From assembly GCF_014652615.1 (NCBI RefSeq), contig NZ_BMZD01000003.1, positions 496,001-560,000 of the forward strand: a stretch of 64,000 bases of DNA, read 5' to 3'. This DNA is from Novosphingobium arvoryzae (GTDB lineage Bacteria > Pseudomonadota > Alphaproteobacteria > Sphingomonadales > Sphingomonadaceae). The position numbers and the translations under genes were made by a program. The stretch's first letter is position 1; every line of letters begins with the position of its first letter. Under the pieces are notes generated by a model that made no database searches, had not been told where the DNA came from, and worked only from the letters and a program-made list of their open reading frames with translations. Of this stretch, positions 59,166 through 64,000 are shown piece after piece.

Positions 59166-60446
59166 TTATTTGAAGCGGAGCTTGCGGATACCCAGAGCGT
59201 GCATCGCAAGTTTTTCGTAGAATGGTTCACTGGTGCCGCGGCGGACCTTGTGGAGGAAGTATTTCTCGAATCCGATCTTGGCCAGGTGGACCCACTTGCC
59301 GCTAGATGCCCAGTTCACATTGCGCGGGGGGATCTGCGGCTGAGCGACAAAGGCAACGCCGCCATCACCAAAGTCGGCGAGGCAGACGGCGTTCCAGGTC
59401 GCTTCTTCGGCCGGTTCCTTGCCAGCCAGTTCGAGCGCAAGGTTGGCCGCGATGGCGGTGACCATCGATTCGATCATGAAGCCGGTCTTGGGTACGCCGA
59501 CCGGAACCGGTGTGGGACCAACCGGTGGGATCGCCACGCAAACGCCCAGTGAATAGACGTTCTTGAAGGTCGGGTTGCGCTGATGCTTGTCAGCCAGGAT
59601 GAAGCCGCGCGGGTTGGTCAGGCCTTCGATCCCGTGGACCGCCGCGATTCCGCGAAATGCGGGCAGGATCATCGAATAGCCAAACGGCAGCGCATGTTCA
59701 GCCTTGAGGGAGCCGTCTTCTGACACCTCTTCGACGTGCATAGTGCCCTCTTCAACCTTGGCGATGCGAGCATTGGTGATCCACTTGATGTGCCGATTGC
59801 GCAACTCACTTTCGAGCAGGGACTTGGTATCGCCCACCCCGTCGAGTCCGAGGTGGCCAACATAGGGCTCTGGACTGACATATGTCATCGGCACCCGGTC
59901 ACGGATCTTGCGCCGGCGCAATTCGGTGTCGAGGATCAGTGCAAATTCGTAAGCCGGGCCATAGCACGATGCCCCTTGCGCGGCGCCAATAATGATTGGC
60001 TTCGGGGCCTCGCAGAACCGGTCAAAGGCGTCGGCCGCATGTGCCGCGTGATCCGTGCGACAAACTGACTGTGTAAAGCCATCCGGTCCCAATCCTTCGA
60101 CCTCGTCAAAGGCCAGTTCCGGGCCCGTGGCGATTACGAGGTAGTCATAGTCGAGCGAGGTTCCATCGTTCAGCTCGATCCGGTTCTCGGAAGGGTGAAC
60201 GCGCTTTGCTCCGATTGAGGTAAAGCCGATGCCCTTCTTTTCCATGATCGGCGGAAGGTGGACCTTGATCGCATCAGGTTCCCGCCAGCGTACTGCTACC
60301 CACGGGTTGGACGGCACAAACCAGTAATCATCCTGGTCGTTGACCACCATGACCTCGGCCTTGCCTTTTACGGCGTCGCGAATCTCATAGGCAGCAATCG
60401 TGCCACCCAGCCCTGCTCCCAAAATAACAATCTTCGGCAACGCCAT
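59166..60446 (-). CDS. sqr: Sulfide:quinone oxidoreductase
   Basis: The 426-residue flavoprotein begins MALPKIVILGAGLGG and has YDYLVIATGPELAFD. Three cysteines are placed as in SQR enzymes: C129 (QSVCRTDHA), C161 (GASCYGPAYEF) and C303 (SLGVCVAIPP). It oxidises sulfide to a polysulfide or persulfide and reduces quinone at the membrane. ATG at 60446 follows GATGGGAGAAAACTG. It is divergent from the rhodanese gene. Confidence 0.92.
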   Translation of the reverse strand: MALPKIVILGAGLGGTIAAYEIRDAVKGKAEVMVVNDQDDYWFVPSNPWVAVRWREPDAIKVHLPPIMEKKGIGFTSIGAKRVHPSENRIELNDGTSLDYDYLVIATGPELAFDEVEGLGPDGFTQSVCRTDHAAHAADAFDRFCEAPKPIIIGAAQGASCYGPAYEFALILDTELRRRKIRDRVPMTYVSPEPYVGHLGLDGVGDTKSLLESELRNRHIKWITNARIAKVEEGTMHVEEVSEDGSLKAEHALPFGYSMILPAFRGIAAVHGIEGLTNPRGFILADKHQRNPTFKNVYSLGVCVAIPPVGPTPVPVGVPKTGFMIESMVTAIAANLALELAGKEPAEEATWNAVCLADFGDGGVAFVAQPQIPPRNVNWASSGKWVHLAKIGFEKYFLHKVRRGTSEPFYEKLAMHALGIRKLRFK

Positions 60447-60613
60447 CAGTTTTCTCCCATCGACCCCCCCAGTTTGTAATGACCCTGCGGGACTAGACTG
60501 GCGCGAGTATGATATCGGCATTGACTTATATAAGAGTCGTACGATATGTACAAGTCATAAAGTGAGCGTCTTGGCCCTTGGGCTCGGATCACCATCGACA
60601 GGAGTGTCGCAAC
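60447..60613. promoter_or_regulatory. Divergent sqr/rhodanese promoter with inverted repeat
   Basis: The spacer contains TTGACTTATATAAG and an inverted repeat TGACTT (60522-60527) / AAGTCA (60552-60557), with a central TCGTACGA palindrome. This arrangement is typical for a sulfide-responsive ArsR-type repressor such as BigR; no such gene is in the window. Confidence 0.5.
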
Positions 60614-60946
60614 ATGTTTGGTTTTGGAAAGTCAAAGCACAAGGAAATCAACGCTAAACAGCTCGCCGAAATGCTAGGCAAAGGCGAAGCTTTAGTGGTA
60701 GATGTTCGTGAGGCTAGTGAGTTTGCTGATGGCCACATTCCTGGCTCCGTAAATATGCCACTTTCCACTTTTCAGCCGAGCAAGCTTCCGCCGAGTGGCG
60801 GCAAGGCCATCGTCCTTACCTGCCTTGGAGGTAGAAGGTCCGGTATGGCCTTGGATAAATGTAGTGTCGCGCAAGAGGCAGTTGATACTCACCTCGCCGG
60901 TGGCTTCGGGGCTTGGACCTCGGCTGGCCTTCCGGTCGAACGATAA
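60614..60946 (+). CDS. Rhodanese-domain sulfurtransferase
   Basis: A 110-residue single-domain rhodanese with VVDVREASEFADGHIPGSVNMPL and the active-site loop LTCLGGRRSGMAL, whose Cys carries the persulfide. It moves sulfane sulfur from SQR products to acceptors. AGGAGTGTCGCAAC precedes the ATG. It is the first gene of a plus-strand operon with the efflux pump. Confidence 0.93.
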   Translation: MFGFGKSKHKEINAKQLAEMLGKGEALVVDVREASEFADGHIPGSVNMPLSTFQPSKLPPSGGKAIVLTCLGGRRSGMALDKCSVAQEAVDTHLAGGFGAWTSAGLPVER

Positions 60947-60972
60947 ACAAGAATTTGGGCGGGGCTTGCAAC

Positions 60973-61986
60973 ATGCGAATCAAACTGAACGGGATTGCGG
61001 CAATCGGTCTGCTGCTGGCCTTGCCTCTGGCAGGCTGCAGCTCTGGCGAAGAAACCGCCGCGGTTCAAAAAGCCCCCGCCGGTCCGCGACTGGTTCTGGC
61101 CTCCACCGATGCGGCTGCGTGGCAAGACGTGGCGGCAGAGATTGCCACGGTCGATCAGGCGCAGGTCCTTGCCCGGATACCCGGCATCCTCACCTCCCTC
61201 TCCGTGCGTGAGGGGGATATGGTGCGCAAGGGGCAGGTGATCGGACGGATCGTCGACAGCCAGCTTGGCTATCAGTCCGGAGCCTATGGCGCCCAAGCCG
61301 CTGCGGCACAGGCGCAGGCCGCCCAGGCGGCAGCCGAGTTGGAGCGCGTGCGCTTCCTTCACCAGAACGGCGTCTATGCCAAGGCGCGGCTGGAACAGGC
61401 GCAGGCCGCAGCTTCGGCTGCGCAGGCCCAGGTCCGCGCGGCACGCGCCCAGCAAGCCGCCGTAGGCGCTGTTGCCGGACAAGGCGAGGTTGTCGCGCCG
61501 ACCGATGGCCGGGTGCTGCGCGCCGATGTCCCCGCGGGTTCTCCGGTTGCTCCGGGCATGCCCATCGCCGTAATCACTGCTGGCCCCACCATCGTGCGCC
61601 TGACCATGCCGGAATCGCTGGCCGATAAGGTCCGCCCCGGTGCGCAGGTCATGGCTGACGGAAGGTCTGGCCGCGTGGTGAAAGTCTATCCAGCGATCAC
61701 TGCGGGTCAGGTCATCGCCGATGTCGACATGCCCGGCATCGACAACAGCACGATCGGGCGCCGCGTGGCGGCCAAGGTCGAAACCGGCAGCCGCAAGGCC
61801 CTGCTGGTTCCGGCCAGCTATGTCACCAGCCGCTATGGCATCGATTACGTTACGGTTCTCGCCAAGGACGGCAGCGCGGCGCAGGTTCCGGTCCAGACCG
61901 CCCCCTCGGCGGAAACCGGTAAGGTAGAACTGCTTTCGGGCGTTGCTGCGGGCGATACGCTGATCGCGCCGGCCAAGGGGGGCTGA
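60973..61986 (+). CDS. RND efflux periplasmic adaptor (membrane-fusion lipoprotein)
   Basis: The 337-residue protein has a lipoprotein signal (LLLALPLAGC), two lipoyl halves (ILTSLSVREGDMVRKGQVIGR and EVVAPTDGRVLRADV), and a coiled-coil hairpin rich in Ala/Gln between them. It links the inner-membrane pump to the outer-membrane channel. The gene is 4 bases before the RND pump and 26 bases after the rhodanese. Confidence 0.92.
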   Translation: MRIKLNGIAAIGLLLALPLAGCSSGEETAAVQKAPAGPRLVLASTDAAAWQDVAAEIATVDQAQVLARIPGILTSLSVREGDMVRKGQVIGRIVDSQLGYQSGAYGAQAAAAQAQAAQAAAELERVRFLHQNGVYAKARLEQAQAAASAAQAQVRAARAQQAAVGAVAGQGEVVAPTDGRVLRADVPAGSPVAPGMPIAVITAGPTIVRLTMPESLADKVRPGAQVMADGRSGRVVKVYPAITAGQVIADVDMPGIDNSTIGRRVAAKVETGSRKALLVPASYVTSRYGIDYVTVLAKDGSAAQVPVQTAPSAETGKVELLSGVAAGDTLIAPAKGG

Positions 61987-61990
61987 ACCA

Positions 61991-64000
61991 ATGGACCTGG
62001 GCATTTCGGGCAAGCTGACCCGGGCGACGATCCAGTCGCCGCTGACGCCGTTGTTTCTGCTTGCCGCGATCATCGTCGGCCTGATCGCGACCATCTCGAT
62101 CCCTCGCGAGGAAGAGCCGCAGATCAAGGTGCCGATGGTCGACATCATGGTCCAGGCACCCGGTCTGGCCGCAGCCGATGCGGTAGAACTGGTGGCCAAG
62201 CCGCTTGAGACCATCGTGCGCAGTGTGGACGGCGTGGAGCACGTCTATACCCAGGCGCAGGATCACGGCGTGATGGTCACCGCCCGCTTTCTGGTCGGTT
62301 CCAACCCGGAAGATGCCGCGATCCGCATCAATGAAAAGATCGAGGCGAACAAGCACCGCATTCCGGCCGGGATACCATTCCCGCAAGTCACCGTGCGGGG
62401 GATCAACGATGTGCCGATTGTCGTCCTGACATTGACCCCGAAGCCGGGGGCGGCAGGGCAATGGAACGATCAGGCTCTGGCCGAACTGGCCGGTAAGCTG
62501 CGCACCGAAATGGCCAAGGTTGATGATGTCGGCCTCACCTTCCTGACCGGGGGCCAGCGCATGGCCCTGCGCGTGGTGCCTGATCCGGGCAAGCTGGCGA
62601 CCTATGGCGTGCCGCTGGGCAATCTGATCGAAGCCGTGACCCAGGCCAACCGCGCCTTCCCGGTCGGCAACGTGCGCGAGGCAGGTCAGGCAACCTTGGT
62701 CGTTGCCGGACATAGCCTGGGTGACGCGCAGGAACTGGCGAACATTCAGGTCCGTAGCGCCCGCGGCGCGCCGGTGCTGCTGTCCGATATTGCCCGGGTC
62801 GAGCAGGCCCCCACGCAGGACCAGGCCCGGTCATGGCGCTGGGCCAAGGACGACAAGGGCCAGTGGAACATGGCACCCGCCGTCAGCCTGGCCATTGCCA
62901 AGCGTGCCGGGGCCAATGCCGTGACCGTATCGGAACAGGTGGTCGAACGCGTCGAAGGCCTGAAAGGCAGTCTCATCCCCGCTGGGGTCGAAGTTGCGGT
63001 GACTCGCAACTATGGCGAAACCGCCAATGAAAAAGCCAATGAGCTGATCTTCCACCTTGCCTTGGCCACGGTATCCATCGTGGCCCTGATCGGCTTTGCC
63101 ATCGGCTGGCGCGAGGCAGGCGTTACCGCAATCGTCATCCCGACAACGATCATGCTGACCATGTTCGCTTCGAACGTGATGGGCTTTACCATCAACCGCG
63201 TCAGCCTGTTCGCCCTGATCTTTTCCATCGGCATTCTGGTCGATGATGCCATCGTCATGATCGAGAACATCGCCCGCCATTGGGCCATGGGGGATAAGCG
63301 GAGCCGGATCGACGCCGCAGTGGAAGCCGTGGCCGAAGTGGGCAACCCGACGATCATCGCCACCCTGACCGTGGTCGCGGCGCTGCTGCCGATGCTGTTC
63401 GTCTCGGGCCTGATGGGCCCCTATATGGCGCCGATCCCGATCAATGCTTCGGCAGCCATGATCTTCTCGTTCTTCGTGGCGGTGATCATTGCCCCCTGGT
63501 TGATGATCCGCTTTGCGCGCAAAGCTCTGACCCATGGCCATGATGCCCACGGCGGCAAGCTGGGCGCGCTGTACAAGCACTATGCGCTGAAAGTGATTGC
63601 CACGCGGGAAGGAGCCAAGCGGTTCCTGATCGGTGTCGGCGTGGCGACGCTGGTTGCCTGCTCGATGTTCTACTTCAAGGCAGTCACGGTGAAGCTGCTG
63701 CCGTTCGACAACAAGAGCGAAGTGCAGATCGTTGCCGACCTGCCCGAAGGCACCAGCCTTGAGGCCACTTCGCGGGTGCTGGAGCAGGCCGCAGCGGTTG
63801 CTCGGCAACTGCCTGAAGTCGTTTCGATGGAAGCCTATGCCGGCGCTTCGGCTCCGTTCAATTTCAACGGGCTGGTGCGGCACTATTTCCTGCGCAACCA
63901 GCCGGAAATGGGCGACCTGATGGTCACCCTGCTGCCCAAGGGCGATCGCTCGCGAGCCAGCCATGACATCGCCGTTGATCTGCGCGAACGGCTGAAGAGC
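61991..64000 (+). CDS. RND-family efflux pump, inner-membrane protein (3' partial)
   Basis: 670 codons of an AcrB/MexB-type pump are visible and the frame is open at the window edge. Features include the first membrane helix (PLTPLFLLAAIIVGLIATISIPREEEPQI), porter domains, and the later segment FSIGILVDDAIVMIENIARH with the conserved acidic pair of the proton relay. The SIPREEEPQIKVPMVDI start resembles the CusA/HAE-type and acriflavin-resistance family. It is coupled to the adaptor gene (4-base gap). Confidence 0.92.
   Translation, partial: MDLGISGKLTRATIQSPLTPLFLLAAIIVGLIATISIPREEEPQIKVPMVDIMVQAPGLAAADAVELVAKPLETIVRSVDGVEHVYTQAQDHGVMVTARFLVGSNPEDAAIRINEKIEANKHRIPAGIPFPQVTVRGINDVPIVVLTLTPKPGAAGQWNDQALAELAGKLRTEMAKVDDVGLTFLTGGQRMALRVVPDPGKLATYGVPLGNLIEAVTQANRAFPVGNVREAGQATLVVAGHSLGDAQELANIQVRSARGAPVLLSDIARVEQAPTQDQARSWRWAKDDKGQWNMAPAVSLAIAKRAGANAVTVSEQVVERVEGLKGSLIPAGVEVAVTRNYGETANEKANELIFHLALATVSIVALIGFAIGWREAGVTAIVIPTTIMLTMFASNVMGFTINRVSLFALIFSIGILVDDAIVMIENIARHWAMGDKRSRIDAAVEAVAEVGNPTIIATLTVVAALLPMLFVSGLMGPYMAPIPINASAAMIFSFFVAVIIAPWLMIRFARKALTHGHDAHGGKLGALYKHYALKVIATREGAKRFLIGVGVATLVACSMFYFKAVTVKLLPFDNKSEVQIVADLPEGTSLEATSRVLEQAAAVARQLPEVVSMEAYAGASAPFNFNGLVRHYFLRNQPEMGDLMVTLLPKGDRSRASHDIAVDLRERLKS

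Overview
The window looks like part of a chromosome, or a large replicon, of an alphaproteobacterium of the sphingomonad type. This is inferred from high GC content, two TonB-dependent receptors embedded in a catabolic cluster, many short-chain dehydrogenases (SDRs), and tight ATGA-overlapping operons. I name no species.

Region 1 (1-32788) is a large catabolic gene cluster. It holds ten classical SDRs, two flavoprotein dehydrogenases (one cut by the window start), and a KshA-like Rieske oxygenase. It also has a flavin reductase, an alpha/beta hydrolase, an acid phosphatase, five proteins of SnoaL/NTF2 type, an EthD-like protein, an MFS transporter and two TonB-dependent receptors. AraC and XRE-type regulators are present. 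Two copies of an unusual pair occur: a COQ4-family protein next to an N-acyl-D-amino-acid-deacylase-like amidohydrolase (18025-20651 and 29722-32279). No CoA ligase, thiolase or acyl-CoA dehydrogenase is present. The set fits stepwise oxidation of a polycyclic or otherwise hydroxylated lipophilic substrate, steroid-like or terpenoid-like, taken up through the outer-membrane receptors. The substrate itself cannot be read from the sequence.

Region 2 (32857-38380) is more housekeeping-like: a HerA-like ATPase, a large exported TolB-propeller/amidohydrolase fusion, HspQ and a tRNA-Ser(CGA).

Region 3 (about 38381-55125) is a mosaic of mobile DNA that starts beside the tRNA. It contains a MerB-like protein with an altered active-site motif and a truncated flavin monooxygenase. 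Next come an SCP2 protein, a TetR repressor and a saccharopine-dehydrogenase-like protein that share a TetR-type operator. These are followed by an IS6-family element, a serine-recombinase module (HTH protein, recombinase, DUF2924, small ORF) and a prophage remnant. The remnant has an S24 repressor facing a portal-protein stump, then a tail assembly chaperone, tape measure, distal tail proteins and an S74-type fibre. The chaperone carries a correctly phased A-AAT-TTT slippery site for a -1 frameshift. A 149-bp imperfect direct repeat flanks the roughly 4-kb TetR cargo segment.

Region 4 (55120-64000) is a sulfide/persulfide-handling cluster: TauE/SafE exporter, ETHE1/Blh-like hydrolase, 1-Cys peroxiredoxin, DUF2892 protein, sulfide:quinone oxidoreductase and rhodanese. 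A complete RND efflux system is interleaved with it (TolC-like, membrane-fusion and inner-membrane pump); the pump gene runs off the window.
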